A program made the position numbers and the translations under genes. From positions 1 to 36,563 of the forward strand of contig JAHJAO010000070.1 in NCBI GenBank assembly GCA_018813905.1: 36,563 nucleotides of DNA, read 5' to 3'. Below the pieces are notes generated by a model that was not told the origin of the DNA, searched no databases, and worked only from the letters and a program-made list of their open reading frames with translations. This DNA comes from Candidatus Omnitrophota bacterium. GTDB lineage: Bacteria > Omnitrophota > Gorgyraeia > B26-G9. Positions 6,666 through 14,589 of the stretch are shown piece after piece (positions within the stretch are counted from its first letter, which is position 1; each line of letters opens with the position of its first letter).

Positions 6666-7814
6666 TCAGTTAAAAGCTTTTTTTATCTTTTCCGCGATTG
6701 ATTCGTTTTTCGAATCTTCACCTGAAATTTTTGAGAACTCAAGCAGTATTTTCTTCTGCTGAGAGTTGAGTTTAGTCGGCACAACTATTCTTACCTGAAT
6801 ATACTGATCGCCCTTTTTAGAACCCGTTAGGTCCGGAAAGCCTTTATCGCTTATTCTGAAAATTTTTTCGCTCTGGGTCCCGGCCGGAATCTTCATCTTG
6901 ATTTTACCATCGTAAAGAGTGGGCACTTCAATTTCCGTACCCAAAGCCGCCTGAACAAAACCTAACTTAACCCGGCAGTAAATATCATTGTTGTGCCTTT
7001 CGAAAATATCGTGGCTCCTCAACCGGATCAGGATATATAAGTCGCCCCGCGGCCCGCCCTTGCCCCCGGCTTCTCCTTCACCGCGGACACGCAGGTGCGC
7101 GCCCATATCGACCCCGGCGGGAATTTTGACGTTTATCTTTCGCTCGATGGGGACTTTGCCTGCCCCCCGGCAACCGGTGCAGGGATGAGCGATAATCGCC
7201 CCTTCTCCCCGGCACTGTTCACAGGTCCGCGTAATCGTAAAGAATCCCGCGGACTGACCGACCTGCCCGGCGCCGCCGCAGACAGAACAAGTTTGTTTTT
7301 TCGTGCCGGGCTTGGCGCCTTCGCCGTTACAGACGGCGCATAACTCTTTTCTTTTTACAAGAACCGTTTTCTCGATGCCGGTTGCCGCTTCTTCGAACGT
7401 TAACTCGGTTTCATATTCAATATCCGCGCCGCGCCGCGGCCCCTGGCGAGTGCGCCGGGAACGGGAAGAAGAAAAACCAAAACCGGAAAAGATATCGTCA
7501 AAAATCCCTCCGCCAAAACCCATATCCTCAAAAACAGAGCCAAAATCCGCGCCGCGGAAAAGATCTTCATAACTGTACTGGTTATTAATGCCTGCATGAC
7601 CGAAACGGTCATATTTAACTCTCTTGTCCTCATCGGACAAAACAGCATAGGCCTCAGAGATTTCTTTAAATTTCTCTTCCGCTTCTTTTCTCTCTTCGGC
7701 CGCTACGCGGTCCGGATGGAATTTTAAAGCAAGTTTACGATAAGCACTCTTTATCTGCTCTAAACTCGCGCTTTTATCCACGCCCAGAATTTCATAATAA
7801 TCCCGTTTAGTCAT
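6666..7814 (-). CDS. dnaJ: Chaperone protein DnaJ (Hsp40)
   Basis: A 382-residue type I DnaJ. It has the J-domain (residues 1-70) with the HPD motif that stimulates DnaK ATPase, a Gly/Phe-rich region (about 75-120), and four CxxCxGxG-type zinc-binding repeats ([32 protein letters not shown]). The C-terminal substrate-binding domains are also present. All key parts are intact. It follows dnaK by 80 bp; that spacer carries G-rich heptads on one strand and C-rich heptads next to them, and no clear Shine-Dalgarno precedes the ATG. DnaJ level may therefore be set by RNA structure in the spacer (inference). Confidence 0.97.
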   Translation of the reverse strand: MTKRDYYEILGVDKSASLEQIKSAYRKLALKFHPDRVAAEERKEAEEKFKEISEAYAVLSDEDKRVKYDRFGHAGINNQYSYEDLFRGADFGSVFEDMGFGGGIFDDIFSGFGFSSSRSRRTRQGPRRGADIEYETELTFEEAATGIEKTVLVKRKELCAVCNGEGAKPGTKKQTCSVCGGAGQVGQSAGFFTITRTCEQCRGEGAIIAHPCTGCRGAGKVPIERKINVKIPAGVDMGAHLRVRGEGEAGGKGGPRGDLYILIRLRSHDIFERHNNDIYCRVKLGFVQAALGTEIEVPTLYDGKIKMKIPAGTQSEKIFRISDKGFPDLTGSKKGDQYIQVRIVVPTKLNSQQKKILLEFSKISGEDSKNESIAEKIKKAFN

Positions 7815-7823
7815 AATAAAAAT

Positions 7824-7890
7824 GGGGCTTGGGGTTTGGGGGTTAGGGTTAAAACTTGTCCCTATCCCCTTCGCCCTAAACCCTATCCTA
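7824..7890. repeat. Degenerate heptad tracts with G-quadruplex motifs on both strands
   Basis: Plus strand 7824-7848 has four G-runs of 3-5 bases separated by CTT, TTT and TTA. Plus strand 7860-7883 has four C-runs, so the minus strand (the dnaKJ mRNA sense) has G-runs separated by TTTA, CGAA and ATA. Both meet the usual quadruplex pattern. Both halves follow an imperfect 7-bp period and, being roughly complementary, could instead fold into one long hairpin. The element fills the dnaK-dnaJ spacer. Confidence 0.8.
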
Positions 7891-7894
7891 TACC

Positions 7895-9775
7895 TTATTT
7901 TTTGTCCTCATCCTCGACTTTATATTCGGCGTCAACCACATTATCATCCTTTTTAGAAGCGGAGCCGGACTGCTGCTGCGCCTGATCCTGTGCGGGCTGA
8001 CCGTCTTGCTGCGGCTTGGCCGCCTGCGCCTTGTATACGGCTTCGGCCAATTTGTGCGAAACCTGAGTCAGCTCTTCTATGGATTTTTTCATCCGGTCCG
8101 CATCGTTTGCTTTCAAGGCTTCCTTCAAATCCGCTATTTTGCTTTCGATATTCTTTTTATCCGGCTCAGACACCTTGTCGCCATAATCCTTCAAGGACTT
8201 TTCCGTGGCATAGATCAAAGTATCCGCCTGATTTTTGAGTTCTACTTCCTCTTTTTTCTTCGTGTCCTGATCGGCAAATTGCTCCGCGTTCTTAACCATC
8301 TTATCAATCTCTTCTTTGGAAAGCTTCTTGGGCGCGGTAATTTTTACCGACTGCTCCTTGCCCGTGCCCAAATCCTTTGCCGAAACATGGACAATACCGT
8401 TAGCATCGATATCAAAAGTCACCTCGATCTGAGGGATACCACGCGGTGCCGGCGGAATACCCACAAGATCAAACCGGCCCAGTTCCACATTATCTTCCGC
8501 CATTGGCCGCTCTCCCTGCAGCACCCGAATCGTTACTGCGGTCTGATTATCTGCCGCGGTCGAAAAGGTCTGGCCTTTCTTGGTCGGGATAGTCGTATTG
8601 CGTTCGATAAGTTTTGTACACACACCTCCCAGCGTCTCAATCCCTAAAGATAAAGGGGTCACATCCAGAAGCAATACGTCTTTGACGTCCCCTTTGATAA
8701 TACCGGCCTGAATCGCCGCGCCCATGGCCACGCATTCCATCGGATCCACGCCGCCTTCTATCTTTTTACCCACTAAATCCTCCACAAACTTCTGCACTAT
8801 CGGCATCCGGGTCGGGCCGCCGACCATAATAACCTTGTGGATGTCGCGTCCGGTAAGCTTCGCATCGCCAAGCGCTTTTTCAACCGGCCCGCGGCACCGT
8901 CCGATAACCGGCGCAACCAGTTCTTCTAATTTTGCCCGGTTTATATTCAGCGTCAGATGTTTAGGCCCGGAGGCATCGGCAGTAATAAACGGCAGATTAA
9001 TATCCGTAGTTAACGCGCTGGAAAGTTCTATTTTGGCCCTTTCCGCTGCCTCGCGTAAGCGCTGCATCGCCATCTTATCGTTTCTCAAATCAATTCCCGA
9101 ATCTTTCTTGAATCCCTCAGCGATGTAGTCGATCATTATGTTATCCATATCGGTTCCGCCCAACTGCGTATCGCCGGAGGTGGATTTCACTTCCACCAGA
9201 CCTTCGGTCATTTCCATAATCGTAACGTCAAGCGTTCCCCCGCCGAAATCAAAAACCATAATCTTCTGTTCTTTCTTTCCGGTTTTGTCCATCCCGTAGG
9301 CCAGGCACGCCGCCGTAGGTTCGTTGATAATGCGCAGGACCTTAAATCCGGCGATTTCTCCGGCATCCTTGGTAGCTTGCCTTTGGTTATCATCAAAATA
9401 AGCCGGGCAGGTAATAACCGCTTCTTCCACTTTATCGCCCAGATATGCCTCGGCATCCTGTTTTATCTTTTGCAGGATAAACGCCGAAATCTGCTGGGGC
9501 GTATAATTTTTTCCGTAAACATTAAAATGGTAATCGGTTCCCATCTTGCGTTTGGCGGCGACGATTGTCCCCAGCGGGTTAATCGCGGCCTGCCGCCGCG
9601 CCGGCTCACCGACCAGCCGCTGTCCGTCTTTTGTGAACGCAACATAAGAAGGAAACGCCTTCCCTCCGCCTACGGTTGTGCCTTCGGCCGAAGGAATAAT
9701 TGTCGGCCGGCCCCCTTCCAAAACTGAAGCAGCCGAATTAGAAGTTCCCAAATCTATCCCTATTACTTTTGCCAT
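7895..9775 (-). CDS. dnaK: Chaperone protein DnaK (Hsp70)
   Basis: A 626-residue Hsp70. The nucleotide-binding domain (about 1-385) shows [10 protein letters not shown], the phosphate loop [12 protein letters not shown] and GGPTRMP. The interdomain linker [16 protein letters not shown] and a full substrate-binding domain follow. The C-terminus has a Gln/Ala-rich stretch and ends in a [11 protein letters not shown] tail typical of bacterial DnaK. The ATG at 9775 follows a strong AAAGGAGGGG; an in-frame extension of ten codons further upstream lacks such a site. It lies third in hrcA-grpE-dnaK-dnaJ. A hairpin sits just upstream of the ribosome site (9801-9832). Confidence 0.99.
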   Translation of the reverse strand: MAKVIGIDLGTSNSAASVLEGGRPTIIPSAEGTTVGGGKAFPSYVAFTKDGQRLVGEPARRQAAINPLGTIVAAKRKMGTDYHFNVYGKNYTPQQISAFILQKIKQDAEAYLGDKVEEAVITCPAYFDDNQRQATKDAGEIAGFKVLRIINEPTAACLAYGMDKTGKKEQKIMVFDFGGGTLDVTIMEMTEGLVEVKSTSGDTQLGGTDMDNIMIDYIAEGFKKDSGIDLRNDKMAMQRLREAAERAKIELSSALTTDINLPFITADASGPKHLTLNINRAKLEELVAPVIGRCRGPVEKALGDAKLTGRDIHKVIMVGGPTRMPIVQKFVEDLVGKKIEGGVDPMECVAMGAAIQAGIIKGDVKDVLLLDVTPLSLGIETLGGVCTKLIERNTTIPTKKGQTFSTAADNQTAVTIRVLQGERPMAEDNVELGRFDLVGIPPAPRGIPQIEVTFDIDANGIVHVSAKDLGTGKEQSVKITAPKKLSKEEIDKMVKNAEQFADQDTKKKEEVELKNQADTLIYATEKSLKDYGDKVSEPDKKNIESKIADLKEALKANDADRMKKSIEELTQVSHKLAEAVYKAQAAKPQQDGQPAQDQAQQQSGSASKKDDNVVDAEYKVEDEDKK

Positions 9776-9800
9776 CTCAATCCCCTCCTTTAATGAGTTT

Positions 9801-9832
9801 ATCACTTAGCGAGCAAAGCAAAACTAAGTGAT
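9801..9832 (-). promoter_or_regulatory. Hairpin in the dnaK leader
   Basis: ATCACTTAG (9801-9809) and CTAAGTGAT (9824-9832) form a perfect 9-bp stem with a 14-nt loop, in the 157-bp grpE-dnaK spacer. On the mRNA it ends 9 nt before the AAAGGAGGGG ribosome site. It is not a CIRCE element. It may protect a processed dnaKJ mRNA or tune translation; this is inference. Confidence 0.5.
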
Positions 9833-9932
9833 GAGTGAGAATTAAGCCCCGCATCATCCCGCCGGTTTATGACTGCGACCTGTAAGATGGGTGCGCGGGT
9901 AAACTCCACTCTATTGTTGTAATTATTGTTCT

Positions 9933-10568
9933 TTATTCCAATAAATCCGATTCTTTATCCGGACTCTCTGCTTCCGATCCAAACATTTCTTCCTTGGGTT
10001 TAGAAACTTTCACTTTTGCTGTCCGCAACACCCTGTCGTTATAAAGATATCCCTTTTGCATCTGTTCAATAACCGTATTTTCCGGATATTCATCGGATTC
10101 TACCTGCAGTACAGCTTCATGATATTTGGGGTCAAATTTCTTTCCCACGGCTTCAATCGCACAAACACCCTTTTTTTTCAAAAGTTCAAGCAGGTGGTTA
10201 AGAATCATTTCCACCCCCCGGTGCAACACATTAAAATCCTTTGTGTTATCTGCCGCGCTAAAGGCGCGCTGGAAATCATCTACAAACGGAATTAATTCGG
10301 ACATGACCTCTTCATCGGCAAATTTTAAAAATTCAATCCGGTCCCGTTCCATTCTCTTGCGAATATTATCAAAATCCGCCTGCAAGCGCAAAATCCGTTC
10401 GTTGCTATCGCAAGCTTCCTTTTCTTTTCCCTTCAGCTCTAGATATTCTTTTTCCGGTATTTCGATAGTCCGCGCCGGGCTATCTTGGCCTTGGGACAAG
10501 GCTTCTTGCGTTGCGTCATTTTCCATACCGTCTTCTTTTTTATCCCGATCTGCGCTATGTTTTTTCAT
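9933..10568 (-). CDS. grpE: Nucleotide exchange factor GrpE
   Basis: A 211-residue GrpE. The N-terminal 45 residues are charged and probably disordered. A long helix (about 50-110) carries LQADFDNIRKR, and the C-terminal beta domain has the signature GYLYNDRVLRTAKVKVS. It releases ADP from DnaK. The ATG at 10568 is 15 bp after the hrcA stop, without a strong Shine-Dalgarno; an internal Met15 is an alternative start. The position inside hrcA-grpE-dnaK-dnaJ confirms the call. Confidence 0.97.
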   Translation of the reverse strand: MKKHSADRDKKEDGMENDATQEALSQGQDSPARTIEIPEKEYLELKGKEKEACDSNERILRLQADFDNIRKRMERDRIEFLKFADEEVMSELIPFVDDFQRAFSAADNTKDFNVLHRGVEMILNHLLELLKKKGVCAIEAVGKKFDPKYHEAVLQVESDEYPENTVIEQMQKGYLYNDRVLRTAKVKVSKPKEEMFGSEAESPDKESDLLE

Positions 10569-10583
10569 GGCCGGTAGTTTAAG

Positions 10584-11636
10584 TTAACTGGTTAAACCCG
10601 TTAATATCTCCCCTAGAATATCCGCCACATATTTTACCGTGGCAATTGTCTTGCCGTATTGCATCCGCTTGGGCCCGATTACGCCTAATCCGCCGATAGT
10701 ATGATTGTCGATTTTGTAGCAGCCTAAAATAACGGAGCAGGGGTTCATCGTGCTTTGCGGATTTTCCGAGCCGATAAATATCTTTACTTTCCCCGTATCG
10801 GTTTCTTCTTCCAGGAGCTCCTGAATTAATTCCATCAATACGCCCTTTTTGTCCAAATCCCGCATAAAAGAACGCATAATCTTCAAGTCTTCAAATTCCG
10901 GAAAACTCAACATATTGCTCAAGCCTTCAAAGTATAAATTGGTCTTGTCTTCGATTAACGCGATCAGGTCCAAAAATTCCAGCGCCTGTTTTAAAACATA
11001 GAAAAGCGAATTTTTTTCCTGAATCATCATCCGGCGCAATTTGGTCTTGATTTGGCTTAAGGGTACGTTTTCCAAATGCGTGTTCATCAGATTTTCGATT
11101 CTTTTCAGCCCTTCCGCATCTATTTTAAAATCCAAAGTCACCACGGCGCTTTTGGAAATGCCGGTGTTGGCAATAAGGGTTACGAATACTTTCTTATCGG
11201 CCAAATGCACAAACTGAATATGTTTGAAATAACTTTTTCTTACTGCCGGATTGGTTACGATACTGGCATAATGGGTAAAGTCAGAAAGAATCCGGGAAGT
11301 TTTCCGGATAATATCCTCTAAAATCAACTGTTTTGAAAACAGCTCCTTACTGATATCCAGCTGCTCCTGCCGCGTAAGCCCCATTTCTCCCACTAACTTG
11401 TCCACATAATAACGGTAGCCCTTATCCGTGGGAACGCGCCCGGCCGAGGTATGTAAATGGGTTATCAGGCCTCTTTCTTCCAGGTCGGCCATTACATTGC
11501 GCACGGATGCCGGACATAAACTAATACTATGCTGGCTGCAAATAGTCCGCGAGCTAACCGGCACGCCAGTTGTAATATAATTGTTAACGAGTATTCTTAG
11601 GATCTTTTCTCTTCTTATTTCGATATCTACGGTCAT
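10584..11636 (-). CDS. hrcA: Heat-inducible transcription repressor HrcA
   Basis: A 350-residue HrcA of normal length. The N-terminal winged helix (about 1-75) contains the conserved SVRNVMADLEERGLI recognition region and AGRVPTDKGYRYYVD. The C-terminal GAF-like domain ends in GVIGPKRMQYGKTIA. HrcA dimers bind the CIRCE operator and need GroE for activity. A GAGGT site precedes the ATG. Its own promoter and operator lie immediately upstream (11655-11711), so the operon should be autoregulated and heat-inducible. Confidence 0.98.
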   Translation of the reverse strand: MTVDIEIRREKILRILVNNYITTGVPVSSRTICSQHSISLCPASVRNVMADLEERGLITHLHTSAGRVPTDKGYRYYVDKLVGEMGLTRQEQLDISKELFSKQLILEDIIRKTSRILSDFTHYASIVTNPAVRKSYFKHIQFVHLADKKVFVTLIANTGISKSAVVTLDFKIDAEGLKRIENLMNTHLENVPLSQIKTKLRRMMIQEKNSLFYVLKQALEFLDLIALIEDKTNLYFEGLSNMLSFPEFEDLKIMRSFMRDLDKKGVLMELIQELLEEETDTGKVKIFIGSENPQSTMNPCSVILGCYKIDNHTIGGLGVIGPKRMQYGKTIATVKYVADILGEILTGLTS

Positions 11637-11654
11637 CGCTTACCTCAAATAATA

Positions 11655-11681
11655 TTGGCACTCTCTGCTTTAGAGTGCCAA
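11655..11681 (-). promoter_or_regulatory. CIRCE operator (variant)
   Basis: TTGGCACTC (11655-11663), nine spacer bases, GAGTGCCAA (11673-11681). The consensus CIRCE is TTAGCACTC-N9-GAGTGCTAA; here one position in each arm is changed symmetrically, so dyad symmetry is perfect. It begins one base past the -10 box, over the transcription start, ideal for HrcA repression. Confidence 0.95.
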
Positions 11682-11682
11682 C

Positions 11683-11711
11683 ATATTATCAAACCCTTAA
11701 ATTTCTGTCAA
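11683..11711 (-). promoter_or_regulatory. Sigma70 promoter of the hrcA operon
   Basis: Minus-strand TTGACA (11706-11711, consensus), exactly 17 nt, TAATAT (11683-11688). The -35 box lies inside the last codons of hflX. The CIRCE operator overlaps the predicted start site. Confidence 0.9.
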
Positions 11712-12941
11712 GACCTTTTTTGCAAATAAAACCGGTAGCCTCGCTTCCACGTATACCCCGTCTGTTTTATAGTCGCAGCGTTCGACTTTCCCCTGTTCAT
11801 AAATCCCATAAAGCGCTTTTATTTTAGAATGCGGTATAAAAACTTTTATTTGCGTAATGCTCCCAAGCAGCGCATGTTCAACCTGAAAAATAAGCTTATC
11901 CAGATTGGTAAGAAATTTTGCCGAGACAGCTATGGAATTGGTAAAATTGCGTTCAAAGCGTTCGATTAAAGCTTGGCTTTCCAGTTTGTCGATTTTGTTC
12001 AACACATAAATCATCGGCTTATCCGTAGCTCCCAGCTTTGTCAATACTTCCCAGATGGCATCGTTATGTTCGTATATTTTCTCGCTCGACGCGTCCAAAA
12101 CTACCAGCAACAGGTCCGCCTCCCGCACTACCTCCAAAGTCGCCCCAAACGCTTCAATCAAATGATGCGGCAGTTTATGCAGAAAACCGACGGTATCGGA
12201 AAAAAGGACTTTCTGGTTATCCGTCGGCAGGATAAATTTTCTGGTTACGGGGTCAAGCGTGCTGAACATTTCATCTTTTGCTTTGACTTTTGCGCCGGTT
12301 AAGGCGGTGAGTAGAGTTGATTTGCCCGCATTGGTATATCCGACCAAGATGACCGCGGGGAACGCTTTTTCTATCCTCTTTTTTCTCGCTTCAAAGCGGC
12401 GCTGTTCCAAAGCCCGGATATCCTCTTTTAAATGACTGATGCGGTGACGAATCCGGCGGCGGTCAACTTCCAGCTTTTGCTCTCCCGGGCCGCGGGTTCC
12501 AATTCCGCCGCCTAAACGGGAAAGAGCAATTCCTTTGCCGGACAAACGCGGCAGCAGATACTCCAACTGCGCCAACTCTACCTGCAACTTGCCTTCCTGT
12601 GTCCGGGCATGTCGGGCAAAAATATCTAAAATCAACTGGGTGCGGTCAATCGTCTTTATTTCTAAAACATCTTCCAGATTCCTTTGTTGGGTTGCCGTAA
12701 GGTCGTTATTAAAAATCACGGTTTGTGCTTGGGTCTGGCCGGCCAAAGCTTTAAGTTCTTCAACCTTGCCCCGGCCGATATAAAATACCGCGGATAAGCG
12801 TTTGCACCGGCACCGGATTTCTCCGACCACTTCCGCCCGGACAGTTTTAGAGAGAAGACTCAGCTCTTCGCTCAAATCTTGAAGCGACCAGTCTTCATTA
12901 TCCGTCTGGGTTTTTGCCGTAACTAGTATAACTTTTTCCAT
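11697..12941 (-). CDS. hflX: Ribosome-associated GTPase HflX
   Basis: A 414-residue HflX. The N-terminal HflX domain (about 1-180) includes [11 protein letters not shown] and the [13 protein letters not shown] motif. The GTPase domain has G1 [11 protein letters not shown]3 [10 protein letters not shown] and G4 NKID. HflX binds the 50S subunit and can split stalled ribosomes, especially in heat stress, consistent with its location directly before the heat-shock operon. The start is taken at ATG 12941; upstream is a 105-bp spacer from malQ with only a weak hairpin. The hrcA promoter begins inside its 3' end. Confidence 0.96.
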   Translation of the reverse strand: MEKVILVTAKTQTDNEDWSLQDLSEELSLLSKTVRAEVVGEIRCRCKRLSAVFYIGRGKVEELKALAGQTQAQTVIFNNDLTATQQRNLEDVLEIKTIDRTQLILDIFARHARTQEGKLQVELAQLEYLLPRLSGKGIALSRLGGGIGTRGPGEQKLEVDRRRIRHRISHLKEDIRALEQRRFEARKKRIEKAFPAVILVGYTNAGKSTLLTALTGAKVKAKDEMFSTLDPVTRKFILPTDNQKVLFSDTVGFLHKLPHHLIEAFGATLEVVREADLLLVVLDASSEKIYEHNDAIWEVLTKLGATDKPMIYVLNKIDKLESQALIERFERNFTNSIAVSAKFLTNLDKLIFQVEHALLGSITQIKVFIPHSKIKALYGIYEQGKVERCDYKTDGVYVEARLPVLFAKKVLTEI

Positions 12942-13046
12942 AATCTGATCCGGTTAAATTTTAAAAAACCGAATCGCCCAACCATGCGGCAACCCGGCAT
13001 TCATATATATCGATAACAAGGGGTGGAGGCAACACAGGTTCTGTCT

Positions 13047-14561
13047 TTATCGCCTGTTCGCGCTGAGCGTTAATTGGCTAAGGCGTTTAGTTATTTCTGG
13101 AGTCAACTGTTTAAGCAATACCCGCCACTGCCAGTTATTATGGGTGGTTGACGGCAGATTCATCCGGCATTCCTGTCCCAACCCGAGCACATCCTGTAGC
13201 GGAATTATAACCGTATCGGCTGCCGAATTCATAATTAATTTTATAAGCTCCCAGTTGAATTCTTCCTTTATTATCTCTTTTACTTCCAGATAGGCGATTA
13301 ACCTCTTTTTCTCCGTTTCCGCCATATCATGCTCGTACCAGCCATACAAGGTGTTATTATCGTGCGTACCGGTATAGGCCACACAATTATTAACATAATT
13401 ATGCGGCAGATAGGGATGTTTCGGGTTATCTTCGCCGAAGGCAAACATTAAAACTTTCATCCCCGGAAAACCAAAATAACGTATTATTTCTCTGACCTCA
13501 TCGGTTATAATCCCCAAATCTTCGGCAATAATCGGAAGCTCAGTAAAGCGCTTCTTCATGCTCGTAAAAAAATCTTTTGCCGGCGCTTTCTGCCAGGCGC
13601 CGTTTAGGGCGGTTATCTCGCCGGCCGGTATCTGCCAAAAATCAACAAAGCCGCGGAAATGATCGATTCTTATCTGGTCAAATAATTTCAAGTTGTACTC
13701 GATACGCTTACGCCACCAAACATACTTTTCACTTTTCAAGGCCGGCCAGTTATATACCGGATTACCCCACAACTGCCCGGTTTTGCTGAAATAATCCGGC
13801 GGTACGCCGGCAACAAAATCCAGTTTCTTGTTTTCGGCTAATTTAAAAATTCCCGGGTGAGACCAGACATCGGCGCTATCGTAAGTTACGTATATGGGCA
13901 GGTCTCCGATCATCCGGACGTTTTTCTTTTGGCAATATTCTTTCAACAGGCGCCATTGCTTAAAAAATAAACACTGTAAAAACTTTTCACGCTCTATATT
14001 ATCTTTAAGCTTTGTTTTCAGCTGCCGCAGCGCCTTCGGTTCGCGATCCCGGATTTTTTCCGGCCAATCACTCCAAACTTTTCCTTCGAAATATTCCTTG
14101 AATGCGGAAAACGCGGCAAAATCCTCAAGCCAATACAGGCTTTGCCGGCAAAACGTCTCATACGTGTTCCGGCATGGCGCAGATTTTACGATAAATTTTT
14201 TAAAGCGCTCATAGGCGCCTTGAAATAATTCTTTTTTATACGCGCAGACTTTTTCATAATCAACCCGCGTTTTATCCATATTTGCGGATACGCGCGCCTG
14301 CGTTTTCGTCAACAATCCATCCTTGACCATTAACTGCGGGCTGATAAACAAAGGGCTCGCGGCAAAAGCGGAACTGCTGCTGTAAGGAGAATTGCCGTTT
14401 ACGAGGCCCGTCGGGTTAAGCGGCAGGATCTGCCATAATGACTGGCCGGAAGAGTTTAAAAAATCAACAAACTTATACGCTCCCGGGCCCAAATCTCCTA
14501 TGCCAAAAGCCGAAGGCAGGCTGCTGATATGCAAAAGAATCCCGCTTTTTTGTGTGCTCAT
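13047..14561 (-). CDS. malQ: 4-alpha-glucanotransferase (amylomaltase, GH77)
   Basis: A 504-residue GH77 enzyme that transfers maltodextrin segments between alpha-1,4-glucans with release of glucose. The nucleophile is predicted at Asp300 in RIDHFRGF, the acid/base at Glu347 in IIAEDLG and the third carboxylate at Asp401 in TGTHDNNT. The N-terminal GILLHISSLPS and ILPLNPTG are typical. The ATG at 14561 follows TTAGGA; a preceding in-frame TTG is less likely. It is the last gene of the alpha-glucan operon, 28 bp after the GH57 gene, and acts in cytoplasmic glycogen/maltodextrin turnover. Confidence 0.96.
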   Translation of the reverse strand: MSTQKSGILLHISSLPSAFGIGDLGPGAYKFVDFLNSSGQSLWQILPLNPTGLVNGNSPYSSSSAFAASPLFISPQLMVKDGLLTKTQARVSANMDKTRVDYEKVCAYKKELFQGAYERFKKFIVKSAPCRNTYETFCRQSLYWLEDFAAFSAFKEYFEGKVWSDWPEKIRDREPKALRQLKTKLKDNIEREKFLQCLFFKQWRLLKEYCQKKNVRMIGDLPIYVTYDSADVWSHPGIFKLAENKKLDFVAGVPPDYFSKTGQLWGNPVYNWPALKSEKYVWWRKRIEYNLKLFDQIRIDHFRGFVDFWQIPAGEITALNGAWQKAPAKDFFTSMKKRFTELPIIAEDLGIITDEVREIIRYFGFPGMKVLMFAFGEDNPKHPYLPHNYVNNCVAYTGTHDNNTLYGWYEHDMAETEKKRLIAYLEVKEIIKEEFNWELIKLIMNSAADTVIIPLQDVLGLGQECRMNLPSTTHNNWQWRVLLKQLTPEITKRLSQLTLSANRR

Positions 14562-14589
14562 CAATCAAAATTCCTAACCATTGATACAA

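Noticed and set aside
9801-9832. Second CIRCE element before dnaK
   Set aside because: The arms are ATCACTTAG/CTAAGTGAT with a 14-nt loop and do not match the CIRCE sequence or spacing.
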